A DNA stretch of 64,000 nt from Microbulbifer sp. MI-G. Lineage in GTDB: Bacteria > Pseudomonadota > Gammaproteobacteria > Pseudomonadales > Cellvibrionaceae. Location: contig NZ_CP098023.1 of the NCBI RefSeq assembly GCF_030440425.1, positions 1,229,501 through 1,293,500 of the forward strand. The letters are read 5' to 3'. Shown piece after piece: positions 1 through 8,450 of this stretch (position 1 is the stretch's first letter; every line of letters begins with the position of its first letter). A model generated the notes under the pieces. That model had not been told where the DNA came from, did no database searches, and saw nothing but the letters and a program-made list of their open reading frames with translations. A program made the position numbers and the translations under genes.

Positions 1-267
1 AGAGATATAGATTGGAGTCTTGGCCTGATAAGCCGCCAGCAGCATGCTCAGTTGCCCCTCAAAGCCCTGGCTATTTTTATTAACGAAATACCCGTAATTG
101 CATGTAGCTCCATTTGTTGACAACGAAATAAATACATCCCCATTTCCAACACTAGAATACGATACCAATCTATCTACCGTGCCAGGACCTGACTTTTCGA
201 TTGCTTGCGCACCCAAACTATTTAACAAAACACTCAATAAAAGTAATACTGTTGATTTTCTTTTCAT
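1..267 (-). CDS. small secreted protein, partial (C-terminus beyond window)
   Basis: Open frame of 89 codons running off the left edge, read on the minus strand from an ATG at 267. The start is MKRKSTVLLLLSVLLNSLG followed by AQA, a clear Sec signal peptide with a probable cut near residue 22. The mature part has a Cys (ATCNYGYFV) and ends in a stretch like LSMLLAAYQAKTPIYIS. From memory this pattern (NGDVxISLS...C..GY/F...F...LLAAY.A...V/I.I) resembles a family of about 110-residue secreted proteins of unknown function in marine gammaproteobacteria; this is not verified. The purine-rich stretch just before the ATG can serve as ribosome binding site, but the insertion sequence begins 12 bases upstream, so the original promoter has been separated from the gene. 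Confidence 0.7.
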   Translation of the reverse strand, partial: MKRKSTVLLLLSVLLNSLGAQAIEKSGPGTVDRLVSYSSVGNGDVFISLSTNGATCNYGYFVNKNSQGFEGQLSMLLAAYQAKTPIYIS

Positions 268-275
268 TTTTTTCT

Positions 276-295
276 CTAGGGCCTGTTCACACTAA
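276..295 (+). repeat. IS left end: target CTAG plus terminal inverted repeat
   Basis: CTAG at 276-279 followed by the 16-bp terminal repeat at 280-295. The same 20 bases occur inverted at 1070-1089. Confidence 0.9.
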
Positions 296-674
296 TTAAA
301 GTATCGACAATAAGCGCAAAGTGAATAAAAAACGTGAAAACGACATCCAGTTTGTCAAAACGAGAGAAAATTCTTCTGAAGCCCTTCAGGCGTCGAAACA
401 GCCTCTCCACTTCATTTCGTTTTTTGTACGCCTCTACGTCGTATTTCCAGGTGCTCAATCGGTTACTCTTCGGTGGCACGACAGGTTCCATGCCCAGATC
501 GAATACCAACTGCCGGGTTTCATTACCCTCGTAGGCCTTGTCCATGATCACTTTGGCACCATCCCAACCGCGGTTCTCAAGGCCTTTCAGCAGCTTTCGG
601 CCCTCCGGAGCGTCTCCAGCCTGCCCCGGTGACAGAGAAAATACTACGGCGCGGTTGTGGCCGGCTGCAACCAT
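276..674 (-). CDS. IS5-family transposase, OrfB (C-terminal part)
   Basis: Second frame of the IS transposase, carrying the second Asp (MDKAYEGNETR) and the catalytic Glu region (KRNEVERLFRRLKGF) of the DDE nuclease. The listed start is only the first ATG. The reading frame is homologous further upstream (KSRAGWTTKIH precedes it), so it is normally made as a fusion by -1 frameshifting from OrfA; the fused product would be about 258 residues. The last codons, for Val-Asn-Arg-Pro, lie in the terminal inverted repeat, and the TAG stop (276-278) is formed by the CTAG target. Confidence 0.85.
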   Translation of the reverse strand: MVAAGHNRAVVFSLSPGQAGDAPEGRKLLKGLENRGWDGAKVIMDKAYEGNETRQLVFDLGMEPVVPPKSNRLSTWKYDVEAYKKRNEVERLFRRLKGFRRIFSRFDKLDVVFTFFIHFALIVDTLISVNRP

Positions 675-1051
675 ATGAATCTTGGTGGTCCATCCTGCTC
701 GTGATTTGCTGATAGATTGAGGACCGTTTTTTTTAACGCGCCAGCGCCATCTGGATGAACTTTAACAGCCGTAGAATCAAGAGAGATATGATCGACCTGG
801 ATATTGATCACATTATTTTCCTGGAGGGCCAGAAAGACCCTATCCAGTACACCTTGCTTGGCCCAACGATTCGCTCGCATGTAGACGCTGTGCCAACGGC
901 CGAATTTCTTCGGCAGACCTCGCCATTTGCAACCATGCTCGGCTATGTAAAGAATGGCGTTCAGTACCTGTAAGTTGGATATTTTCACGTTGCCGCGCTG
1001 AAGGGGCAGAAAATCTTCGATAATTTTGTATTGTTGCGCTGTAAGTTCCAT
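644..1051 (-). CDS. IS5-family transposase, OrfA (N-terminal part)
   Basis: First frame of the transposase, starting MELTAQQYKIIEDFLP. It holds the N-terminal DUF4096-like segment (CKWRGLPKKFGRWHSVY, residues about 41-57) and the first catalytic Asp in ISLDSTAVKVHPDG (about residue 92). After ALKK the frame-0 reading (TVLNLSANHEQDG...) no longer resembles a transposase, whereas shifting to -1 restores NGPQSISKSRAGWTTK. OrfA alone would stop at 644 as a 135-residue protein, possibly regulatory. Confidence 0.85.
   Translation of the reverse strand: MELTAQQYKIIEDFLPLQRGNVKISNLQVLNAILYIAEHGCKWRGLPKKFGRWHSVYMRANRWAKQGVLDRVFLALQENNVINIQVDHISLDSTAVKVHPDGAGALKKTVLNLSANHEQDGPPRFIWLQPATTAP
727..734 (-). 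other. programmed -1 frameshift site of the transposase
   Basis: Run of eight A on the minus strand (eight T on the plus) at the point where OrfA and OrfB homology change frame. A6-8 runs are the standard slippery sequence in this IS group. Without slippage no complete DDE transposase is made. Confidence 0.8.
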
Positions 1052-1069
1052 GAAGGGATTATACAGGAT

Positions 1070-1089
1070 TTAGTGTGAACAGGCCCTAG
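1070..1089 (-). repeat. IS right end: terminal inverted repeat plus target CTAG
   Basis: Exact inverted copy of 276-295. The transposase ATG lies 19 bases inside this end, so the transposase promoter must lie in or just outside the inverted repeat. Confidence 0.9.
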
Positions 1090-1749
1090 TTCATTGAAAT
1101 TTAGTTGCCTGACTTTGGGACGGACTTGGAACTGCGAAGCAGCGGAAAGGGCTTGCCAGAGCCGAAGGGGCGACAACAGCCGTTTGTTAACAGTTTACGT
1201 AGAGCAGTAACCAACAATCTTTATTACTTAGTCCTTAAAAATAGTTTCGGGTCCCAGCCCCTTTCCTTCAGGGCTTACCCTATCCTCGCCGGGTGGTGTT
1301 CGCCCACCTGCGAGAGGGGGGAGTGACCACCGTAGACAGCCAAGGACTACCCCGCGCAAGCGGCTGCATTTTCCCTAGACTGGCGAATTTGGCAGAAAAT
1401 CGCAAAGTGTTTCTATTGGCGTGTTTCGGGTAAGGTATTTTTTGTATAAAAGTGGTCTACAAGGCAGTGGTCCAACCGATGCAGCTCACAGGCTATCGTG
1501 AATCAATATCATTGGCCCTGCGCAACTGGGGGTTGATATGCTCCCGCGCTGGAATGTCAAATCCCCATGTTCCGATTGTCATGAGCCGTGGGGGTCTATG
1601 ATCAGCAAAGGGTGAGACGTGGGGTACTGGAGATGGGGAGGGCAGAGTGAAAGCGTGTATCCAAGACCCCGTTTCAGGCCCTGTACCAATCTGCTAGTAT
1701 CCCGAATCCCCCATTTCTGTTGGCCGCCCGGATGGCTTCAGGTTAAACG
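1090..1749. other. 660-bp stretch without a recognised gene
   Basis: No convincing coding sequence: the frames are short, lack start signals and resemble nothing I know. A strong nested hairpin lies at 1278-1320: CTCGC 1285-1289 pairs with GCGAG 1310-1314 and inside it GGTGG 1292-1296 pairs with CCACC 1304-1308. The trpF promoter must lie in the right part. In related genomes truA (often with fimV) usually precedes trpF; neither is seen here. Confidence 0.6.
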
Positions 1750-2361
1750 ATGCAAGTAAAGATTTGCGGCATAACCCGTGTTGAGGATGCCCTTGGGGCT
1801 GTTGATGCCGGTGCGGATGCGCTGGGTCTGGTGTTCTACAAGGCGAGCCCGCGCTATATTGGCTTTCAGACTGCTGCTGCTATTGCCGCTGCGGTGCCTC
1901 CCTTTGTTATCCTCACCGGCCTGTTTGTGGATGCTGCCCAGAGCGAGGTGGACCAGGCACTGGAGTGTGTACCGCTTAACCTCTTGCAGTTCCATGGCGA
2001 GGAAGGCGCGCGCTATTGTGAGCAGTTTCGACGACCCTATATCAAGGCCCTGCGTATGAGAGAGGGTCTGGATGTATCCGCAGCAATGGCACAGCACCCC
2101 AGGGCACGGGGCTTCCTGTTGGACGCCTATTGCCCAAGCGTTCCCGGAGGCACCGGAGCGACCTTTGACTGGGACAGGGTGCCGCAAAACAGCGGCTGCC
2201 CGATTGTCCTCGCCGGTGGCCTGAAGGCGGAGAATGTCGCTGCGGCAATCGCTGCTGCCCGCCCCCAGGGGGTGGATGTCAGTGGTGGGGTAGAGCAGTC
2301 GCCGGGCCTTAAAGACCCGCGCAAAGTCAGTGCCTTTATCCGTGCGGCGAAGGGCCACTAG
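1750..2361 (+). CDS. trpF: phosphoribosylanthranilate isomerase
   Basis: Amadori isomerisation of N-(5-phosphoribosyl)anthranilate to CdRP, third step of tryptophan synthesis, cytoplasmic. The 203-residue single-domain TIM barrel has the expected length. The N-terminal VKICGIT carries the catalytic Cys6, and GFLLDAY carries the catalytic Asp125. The phosphate-binding VLAGGL and DVSGGVE motifs are near residues 156 and 177. The gene stands alone rather than fused to trpC as in enterics. It opens the trpF-trpB-trpA-accD-folC series, with a 181-bp gap before trpB that could hold another promoter. Confidence 0.96.
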   Translation: MQVKICGITRVEDALGAVDAGADALGLVFYKASPRYIGFQTAAAIAAAVPPFVILTGLFVDAAQSEVDQALECVPLNLLQFHGEEGARYCEQFRRPYIKALRMREGLDVSAAMAQHPRARGFLLDAYCPSVPGGTGATFDWDRVPQNSGCPIVLAGGLKAENVAAAIAAARPQGVDVSGGVEQSPGLKDPRKVSAFIRAAKGH

Positions 2362-2542
2362 GCCGGTAAACCAGGGCGCGATAAGTGGCACTGGGCAGTG
2401 CGCCCGGCAGCAGCCGGCGCGGGGCTGAAAAGACCAGCAGATCCACGCCTCTGCGCCAGTCTTTACAGGTGACATTCAGGGTTCAGGGCGAACCCTTTGC
2501 AGGTGGGTAATAAAAAACCCCAGAGATCGACGGAGTAGTAAT

Positions 2543-3760
2543 GTGAGTAAGCCAGATACTATTGATTTCTCCACTTTTCCGGATGCCAGTGGGCATTTCG
2601 GCCCCTATGGCGGCCGCTTTGTTTCGGAGACGCTGGTCAGCGCACTGGATGAGTTGCAGGCGATGTACAGTCGCCTGAAAGAGGATCCGGAATTTATCGC
2701 CGCCTTTGACCGCGATCTGGCCCACTATGTGGGGCGGCCATCGCCACTGTATCTTGCCGAACGCTTGTCAGAACAGGCCGGTGGCGCGCGGATCTGGCTT
2801 AAACGCGAAGATCTCAACCACACCGGTGCGCACAAGATAAACAATACGGTTGGTCAGGCCCTGCTGGCCAAGCACAGCGGCAAGACCCGGGTCATTGCCG
2901 AGACCGGGGCTGGCCAGCACGGTGTGGCGTCGGCTACGGTCGCCGCACGCCTTGGGCTGCAGTGCACCGTGTATATGGGCTCGGAAGACGTAAAGCGCCA
3001 GTCACCCAATGTATACCGTATGAAATTGCTTGGTGCCGAAGTGGTGCCGGTGGAATCCGGTTCCAAAACCCTCAAGGACGCCATGAATGAGGCCATGCGC
3101 GACTGGGTCACCAATGTGGATAATACTTTTTATATCATCGGCACCGCAGCAGGCCCCCATCCGTACCCGCAGTTGGTGCGGGATTTCAACGCCATTATCG
3201 GCCGTGAGGCGCGCAGCCAGAGTCTGGTGCAGTTTGGCCGCTTGCCCGATGCCCTGGTGGCCTGCGTTGGCGGCGGGTCTAATGCCATCGGTCTGTTTCA
3301 CCCTTTCCTGAATGCGGCCGAAGTGCAGATGTATGGCGTCGAGGCCGGTGGCGAGGGGCTGGCTTCCGGTCGGCACGCGGCCCCCCTGAATGACGGTATT
3401 CCCGGAGTGCTGCACGGTAACCGCACTTACCTGATGGAGGATGAGGACGGCCAGATTATCGAGACCCATTCGGTATCTGCGGGGCTCGACTACCCGGGGG
3501 TGGGTCCAGAACACGCCTGGCTGAAGGATATCGGGCGGGTCCACTATGTCACCGCTGATGATACAGAGGCGCTCGACGCTTTCCGGCGCCTCACCCGTAC
3601 CGAGGGCATACTGCCGGCGCTGGAGTCCAGCCATGCGGTGGCTTACGCGCTGAAACTGGCGGCTACTATGGCACCGAAGCAAAATATCGTTGTGAACCTC
3701 TCCGGTCGCGGCGACAAGGATATTTTCACCGTTGCCGCAATCGACGGGATTGAGGTTTAA
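2543..3760 (+). CDS. trpB: tryptophan synthase beta chain
   Basis: PLP enzyme that condenses indole with serine. 405 residues, normal for TrpB. Lys98 in HTGAHKINN is the Schiff-base lysine; ETGAGQHG and the phosphate-binding CVGGGSNA loop are present, and GRGDKD lies near the C-terminus. The start is GTG 2543, overlapping an out-of-frame ATG that is followed at once by TGA; GGAG lies 8 bases upstream. It forms the alpha2-beta2 complex with the product of trpA, which starts 92 bases downstream. Confidence 0.97.
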   Translation: MSKPDTIDFSTFPDASGHFGPYGGRFVSETLVSALDELQAMYSRLKEDPEFIAAFDRDLAHYVGRPSPLYLAERLSEQAGGARIWLKREDLNHTGAHKINNTVGQALLAKHSGKTRVIAETGAGQHGVASATVAARLGLQCTVYMGSEDVKRQSPNVYRMKLLGAEVVPVESGSKTLKDAMNEAMRDWVTNVDNTFYIIGTAAGPHPYPQLVRDFNAIIGREARSQSLVQFGRLPDALVACVGGGSNAIGLFHPFLNAAEVQMYGVEAGGEGLASGRHAAPLNDGIPGVLHGNRTYLMEDEDGQIIETHSVSAGLDYPGVGPEHAWLKDIGRVHYVTADDTEALDAFRRLTRTEGILPALESSHAVAYALKLAATMAPKQNIVVNLSGRGDKDIFTVAAIDGIEV

Positions 3761-3852
3761 CCATTCCAAAACCACTTTACAGTGTCGGTTTGGGGTGCGC
3801 AAAATCGATTGAATGCCCTGGTATCAGGCCGGGAGTAGCTCAGGGAGTACAT

Positions 3853-4662
3853 GTGACAGAACAAAACAGAATTGATCGCCGCTTTGCTGCGCTGGGCAGG
3901 GAGGGCCGCAAGGCCCTGGTAACTTACCTCGTTGCCGGGGATGGCGGGCTCGGGAATACAGTTCCCCTGATGCACCAGTTGGTGGCGAGTGGCGCGGATG
4001 TGATTGAGTTGGGGGTGCCTTTTTCCGACCCCATGGCGGAGGGGCCAGTGATCCAGAAAGGCCATGAGCGGGCCCTGGCCAATGGCGCCTCGCTACGCAA
4101 GTGCCTGGCACTGGTGCAGGAATTTCGCCAGAGGGATGATGTGACTCCGGTGATCCTGATGGGCTACGCCAACCCCATCCAGCGCATGGGTGAGTGCGCC
4201 TTTGCTGATGCCGCCTGTGAGGCCGGAGTTGACGGCGCGCTCACCGTGGATTTGCCGGCGGAGGAAGCGGGGCCACTCAATGCGCTGTTGGCGGAGCGCG
4301 GTCTGCGCACTATTTTCCTGCTGACGCCCACCACCAGTGATGCGCGTATCCGGGAGATTTCCGCGCTGGCCAGTGGTTTTGTTTACTATGTATCCCTGAA
4401 AGGGGTTACCGGAGCCGGCCACCTGGACCTGGACTCTGTACGTGATAAGTTAGCCCATATTCGCCGTTTTACCGGCCTGCCCCTGTGCGTGGGCTTTGGT
4501 ATCAAGGATGGTGCATCGGCACAGGCTGTCAGCGCCCACGGAGAGGGTGCGGTCGTGGGCAGCGTATTGGTGTCGGCGATTGGTGGGGCACCGGACGCGA
4601 CAGCCGCGAGGGAGCGGGTTGGGGCGATTGTCGGCGAAATGCGCCAGGCCCTGGACCGGTAA
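3853..4662 (+). CDS. trpA: tryptophan synthase alpha chain
   Basis: Cleaves indole-3-glycerol phosphate and channels indole to TrpB. The frame is open from 3790, but the family starts at (T)xxxRIDRRF, so GTG 3853 with GGGAG just upstream is the likely start, giving 269 residues (E. coli 268). Glu52 in VIELGVPFSDP matches the catalytic E49 of E. coli. The residue matching E. coli D60 reads as Glu63 (DPMAEGP), a conservative change. The phosphate loops GFGIKDG and GAVVGS are present near residues 216 and 235. Confidence 0.96.
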   Translation: MTEQNRIDRRFAALGREGRKALVTYLVAGDGGLGNTVPLMHQLVASGADVIELGVPFSDPMAEGPVIQKGHERALANGASLRKCLALVQEFRQRDDVTPVILMGYANPIQRMGECAFADAACEAGVDGALTVDLPAEEAGPLNALLAERGLRTIFLLTPTTSDARIREISALASGFVYYVSLKGVTGAGHLDLDSVRDKLAHIRRFTGLPLCVGFGIKDGASAQAVSAHGEGAVVGSVLVSAIGGAPDATAARERVGAIVGEMRQALDR

Positions 4663-4822
4663 GCGCGGTCCTGTGTTCAGGCTCAGGACTGGCCAAAAAG
4701 CCAAAAACAGCGGCTGATGTGGCCGGGTTTGGTGTTCGACTTAGTGTTTTAATTCGCAGCCTGAAACTCACCGGTCGGTACAATGCACCGGCCTACTGGA
4801 AGCATCCGGATTTGGAAACGAG

Positions 4823-5677
4823 ATGAGCTGGTTAGAGAAGATTGTTCCCGCAGTCATTCGTACCGAGCGCCGCACCGGCGGCAGCAAGGTGCCCGAGGGT
4901 GTGTGGAGAAAGTGTGTCAAGTGTGCTGCGATGCTTTATCGCCCGGAGCTGGAGCGCAATCTGGATGTTTGCCCCAAGTGTAATCACCATATGCGCATTG
5001 GTGCCCGACGCCGGCTGGATATCTTTCTCGACGAGGCGGGACGGGAGGAACTGGCCAGCGATGTGCTACCCGTGGATCGCCTGAAGTTCAAGGATGTGAA
5101 GAAATACAAGGACCGCCTGGTGCAAGCGCAAAAATCCACCGGGGAAAAGGACGCGCTGGTGGCCATGCTGGGTACCCTGGAGGGGGCACCACTGGTTGCA
5201 GTGGCGTTTGAGTTCGCTTTTCACGGCGGTTCCATGGGCTATGTGGTGGGAGAGCGATTTACCCGTGCGGCCCAGCGTGCCCTGGAGGAGCGGATACCGC
5301 TGGTGTGCTTTTCTGCGACCGGCGGCGCGCGGATGCAAGAGGCGTTGATCTCATTGATGCAGATGGCAAAGACCTCCGCGGTGCTTGAAAAGCTGAAGAT
5401 GGCGGGGGTGCCCTATATCTCCATTATGACCGATCCGGTCTACGGCGGTGTCTCCGCATCCCTGGCGCTGCTGGGGGATATCAACGCAGCTGAGCCCGGT
5501 GCCCGCGCCGGTTTTGCCGGGCCCAATATCATTGAGCAGACTATTCGCCAGAAGCTGCCCAAAGGGTTCCAACGCAGTGAGTTTTTGCTGGAGCACGGCG
5601 CGATCGATCTGATCATTCCGCGCAGGGAGATGCGGTCAACGGTATCGCGCCTGCTGGGAAAGCTGAGCGGCCATTGA
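4823..5677 (+). CDS. accD: acetyl-CoA carboxylase carboxyltransferase subunit beta
   Basis: Beta half of the carboxyltransferase that transfers CO2 from biotin to acetyl-CoA, the first committed step of fatty-acid synthesis; works with AccA. 284 residues. The N-terminal C4 zinc ribbon (CVKC...CPKC, residues about 33-55) is complete. The crotonase-like core has the oxyanion/CoA-binding glycines ([18 protein letters not shown]). ATG 4823 follows a GGAAACGAG sequence. accD between trp genes and folC is the common order in pseudomonads and Cellvibrionales. Confidence 0.97.
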   Translation: MSWLEKIVPAVIRTERRTGGSKVPEGVWRKCVKCAAMLYRPELERNLDVCPKCNHHMRIGARRRLDIFLDEAGREELASDVLPVDRLKFKDVKKYKDRLVQAQKSTGEKDALVAMLGTLEGAPLVAVAFEFAFHGGSMGYVVGERFTRAAQRALEERIPLVCFSATGGARMQEALISLMQMAKTSAVLEKLKMAGVPYISIMTDPVYGGVSASLALLGDINAAEPGARAGFAGPNIIEQTIRQKLPKGFQRSEFLLEHGAIDLIIPRREMRSTVSRLLGKLSGH

Positions 5678-5759
5678 TGCCCGGTTATGTCGTGGCCAGG
5701 CGGCCGCTGTGCCGATCGTTTTTACAACTGCGCTGGCCCCCCTTGTGACTTGCCCAACG

Positions 5760-7043
5760 ATGCTCTCATTACAAGACTGGCTCTCCCGCCTGGAACGCTT
5801 GCATCCCACTGAAATCGAGCTGGGTCTGGAGCGCGTCTCCCGTGTGGCCAGGGCTTTGGGCGTACAGAAGCCCGCACCCACGGTGATTACGGTTGCCGGA
5901 ACCAATGGCAAGGGAACCTGTGTGGCTGTGATGGAAGCCCTTCTGTGCAGCGCCGGTCGATCTGTCGGCGCTTACAGCTCCCCGCATCTGTTGCGCTTTA
6001 ATGAACGGGTGCGCATCAATGGCAGAGCGGTGCCTGATAAAGACCTGGTCAGGGCCTTCGAAGTGGTGGAGGCCGCCCGTGGCGAGACCAGCCTGACCTA
6101 CTTTGAGTTCACCACCCTGGCGGCCCTGTGGCTTTACCAGCGTGCCGGCATCGAGTTCGCACTGCTGGAAGTGGGCCTCGGGGGGCGCCTGGACGCGGTC
6201 AATCTGGTGGATACGGATCTGGCCATTATCACCAGTGTGGCCATGGATCACGAGGACTGGCTGGGCAGCGATCGGGAAATGATTGGGAGCGAAAAGGCCG
6301 GAATTTTGCGACCGGGTATCCCCTTTGTCTGTGCGGACAGGGCACCGCCGCGATCCGTTGTGTCCGCAGCGGAAAATCTCGCTGGTTTCAGCTACTTTAT
6401 TGATCGGGATTTCACTGTAGCGGCTGGCAGTGGCGGGGGCCTCTATCGGTTTGGCGCGCTGACGCTGACAATCCCGCCCATCAACTTGTCCTATGCCAGC
6501 ACTGCTGCTGCAATCACTGCCCTGGCACTGCTCAATGCATTGCCACAACAGGGCATCGGGGTCGTATTGTCCCGTATAGCACTGCCGGGACGCTGTCAGC
6601 AGGTGCAGTGGCGTGAACGCACCTTGTTGCTGGATGTTGGCCACAACCCCGCCGCTGCGGCTCACCTGGCGCGCTGGCTGGAATCCCACCGGGTGACGGG
6701 GGAGACCCATGCCCTGGTGGCAGCCATGGCGGATAAGAACCTGGGTGGTCTGTTTGCCCCACTGGCACTCCTGGTAGACCGATGGCACCCGGCATTGTTG
6801 CCGGACAATATCCGAGCTGCGGGGGCAGGGGCTCTCTGTTCTGGTCTGCGAGCGGCGGGTATTGAGGTAACGAAAGTGGATAGCCGCTGTCCAACGGTTG
6901 CCACTGGGTTGCAACAGCTGTTGCTGACTATAGGGCCGCAGGACAGGTTGCTTGTATTTGGATCCTTCTTTACTGTGGCGGAAGTTCTGCAGCAGATACG
7001 AGACGAGGGTAATGGAGAATTGCGAGGACAAGTCCTCCCCTAG
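5760..7043 (+). CDS. folC: bifunctional folylpolyglutamate / dihydrofolate synthase
   Basis: Adds glutamate to dihydropteroate and to folates, ATP-dependent, Mur-ligase fold. About 427 residues. The P-loop VAGTNGKGTCVA is near residues 43-54, followed by the conserved YSSPHLLRFNERVRING and the TYFEFTTLAAL helix; the Mur C-terminal domain has LLLDVGHNPAA. The frame stays open to a GTG at 5709, but the family begins at ..WLxRLExLHPxEIxLG, so ATG 5760 is preferred; ribosome binding is weak for both. The 3' end overlaps the next gene by 32 bases. Confidence 0.95.
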   Translation: MLSLQDWLSRLERLHPTEIELGLERVSRVARALGVQKPAPTVITVAGTNGKGTCVAVMEALLCSAGRSVGAYSSPHLLRFNERVRINGRAVPDKDLVRAFEVVEAARGETSLTYFEFTTLAALWLYQRAGIEFALLEVGLGGRLDAVNLVDTDLAIITSVAMDHEDWLGSDREMIGSEKAGILRPGIPFVCADRAPPRSVVSAAENLAGFSYFIDRDFTVAAGSGGGLYRFGALTLTIPPINLSYASTAAAITALALLNALPQQGIGVVLSRIALPGRCQQVQWRERTLLLDVGHNPAAAAHLARWLESHRVTGETHALVAAMADKNLGGLFAPLALLVDRWHPALLPDNIRAAGAGALCSGLRAAGIEVTKVDSRCPTVATGLQQLLLTIGPQDRLLVFGSFFTVAEVLQQIRDEGNGELRGQVLP

Positions 7044-7665
7044 GGGACGGCTGAATGACGGTTTCAAGCAGCGTATTGTCGGTGCGCTGGTGCTTGTTGC
7101 TCTCGCTGTGATCTTCCTGCCGAGCCTTTTGCATCGCGAAGCCGCGAAAGGCTATATCAGTGAAGTGAGCCAGATTCCCTCAGAACCGGATATTCACCCC
7201 ATCGAGATTGCCAAGCCGGAGCCTGTGGTGGATGTGGCCCCGGCGCCCGCGCCTGAGGCGGCCTTCCAGCCGGCTGTGCCCGAGCAGTTTTCCAATCCGC
7301 CGGCGCTGGCTGAACAGAACACCGGTTCTCCGCCTGCCGACAAACAGGCCCAGGACAGCCCTGCACCCAACACCAATACCTCCACTGTTCCCAGCAAGGG
7401 CGCCTCGCCTCTGGCGGATGCCCAGGGCCTGCCAATGGCCTGGGTTGTACAGGTGGCCTCTTATCGGGAGGCCACTCGGGCGGAGCAACTGCGTATACGC
7501 TTGATGGATAAAGGTTTCCGGGCCTACACTCGCACTGTGCAGACCGACAAGGGGCGTCTGGTGCGGGTCTTTGTCGGGCCCAAGATCAATAAGGCGGATG
7601 CCCAGGCCCTGAAACGCAAACTGGATACTTTGCTGCAGACGCAAACCCTGATCCTGCGTTTTTAA
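7012..7665 (+). CDS. SPOR-domain cell-division protein (DedD-like)
   Basis: 217 residues: a short cytoplasmic stretch, one membrane helix (IVGALVLVALAVIFLPSLL, about residues 20-38), a Pro/Ala-rich periplasmic linker, and a C-terminal SPOR domain (WVVQVASYREATRAEQLRIRL onward, about residues 143-217). SPOR domains bind denuded septal peptidoglycan. The layout and the position after folC fit DedD. The chosen ATG 7012 has GAGG upstream and lies inside the end of folC, giving translational coupling. Confidence 0.9.
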   Translation: MENCEDKSSPRGRLNDGFKQRIVGALVLVALAVIFLPSLLHREAAKGYISEVSQIPSEPDIHPIEIAKPEPVVDVAPAPAPEAAFQPAVPEQFSNPPALAEQNTGSPPADKQAQDSPAPNTNTSTVPSKGASPLADAQGLPMAWVVQVASYREATRAEQLRIRLMDKGFRAYTRTVQTDKGRLVRVFVGPKINKADAQALKRKLDTLLQTQTLILRF

Positions 7666-7912
7666 GGTTCTGTACATATATGATCGCGGTACCCCCTCTG
7701 CCTGGGCATCAGCAGGGTGTGAGGGCACCGGTTTGCGGTTGTGTGTTTGCATTTTTATTCGGTAAAAACTCATGGCTGTATGGCGAATCGCCCAAGGAGC
7801 TTTGTTCCTGGGGGATTAAATTCCAGTGGGTTGGCCTACAGCTTCACGCGCTTGGTCCCATAAGTTAGAATGCGCGCTCTTTGCGGCAACAGCCGCCACG
7901 CAGGTGGGTTGA

Positions 7913-8407
7913 ATGAATTGGGCTGACTGGATCATTCTGGCAATTGTGGGTATCTCCACGCTCATCGGGCTCGGTCGGGGTTTTGTGCGTGAAACCCTGT
8001 CACTACTCACCTGGGTCGCCGCTTTTATTGTCGCCATGCTGTTTCGAGACCAGTTGGCGCCACTGCTTTCCAATCTCGTCGATACCCCTTCCCTGCAGGT
8101 GATTACCGCTTTTGCCATCCTGTTTTTCGGCACACTATTAGTTGGTGCCGGTCTGAATACGATGCTCTCCGCTTTTGTCGAGGCCACCGGTTTATCCGGC
8201 ACCGACCGGGTGCTGGGGGTGCTGTTTGGCCTGGTGCGTGGCGGTATTGTAGTGATGGCCCTATTGATACTGGCGCCGGCGCTGGTACCGGTGGAACAGG
8301 ACAGTTGGTGGGGGGATTCGGTGTTGATTGCCCATTTCCTTGAGTTCGAGGGCAGTACGCGGGCGCTGGCCAAGTCCGTCATGGACTTCTTCGTAACGTT
8401 GTTTTAA
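7913..8407 (+). CDS. cvpA: CvpA family inner-membrane protein
   Basis: 164 residues with four hydrophobic helices and the family start [25 protein letters not shown]. CvpA was named for colicin V production; in Gram-negatives it is linked to envelope integrity and bile-salt resistance. It directly precedes purF, as in enterics and pseudomonads. AGGTGGG lies 6 bases before the ATG. The 247-bp gap upstream should contain the cvpA-purF promoter; I saw no clear PurR-type box. Confidence 0.93.
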   Translation: MNWADWIILAIVGISTLIGLGRGFVRETLSLLTWVAAFIVAMLFRDQLAPLLSNLVDTPSLQVITAFAILFFGTLLVGAGLNTMLSAFVEATGLSGTDRVLGVLFGLVRGGIVVMALLILAPALVPVEQDSWWGDSVLIAHFLEFEGSTRALAKSVMDFFVTLF

Positions 8408-8450
8408 TCGGCTGCTAGCGCCGCTTTCTCGATCAAGTAAGGTCAAAACT

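Larger units (their letters stand above)
280..1085 (-). mobile_element. IS5-family insertion sequence (IS427-like), apparently intact
   Basis: 806-bp element bounded by perfect 16-bp terminal inverted repeats (GGCCTGTTCACACTAA at 280-295, its complement at 1070-1085) and flanked on both sides by CTAG (276-279 and 1086-1089), the likely target duplication. CTAG-type targets, about 800 bp length and a transposase in two overlapping frames joined by a slippery A run are typical of the IS427 group of the IS5 family. Both ends, both frames and the DDE residues look undamaged, so the copy may still be mobile or recently acquired. Whether the duplication is CTAG or only TA cannot be decided from one copy. 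Confidence 0.9.

Noticed and set aside
98..295. 65-residue plus-strand frame at the left edge
   Set aside because: It lies opposite the secreted protein gene with signal peptide and has no ribosome binding site.
1105..1326. 73-residue plus-strand frame right of the IS
   Set aside because: No initiation signal, no known motif, and it includes the hairpin at 1278-1320; probably chance.
1738..2475. 245-residue minus-strand frame opposite trpF
   Set aside because: Shadow of trpF in GC-rich DNA.
5769..7067. 432-residue minus-strand frame opposite folC
   Set aside because: Shadow frame; the plus-strand FolC has all family motifs.
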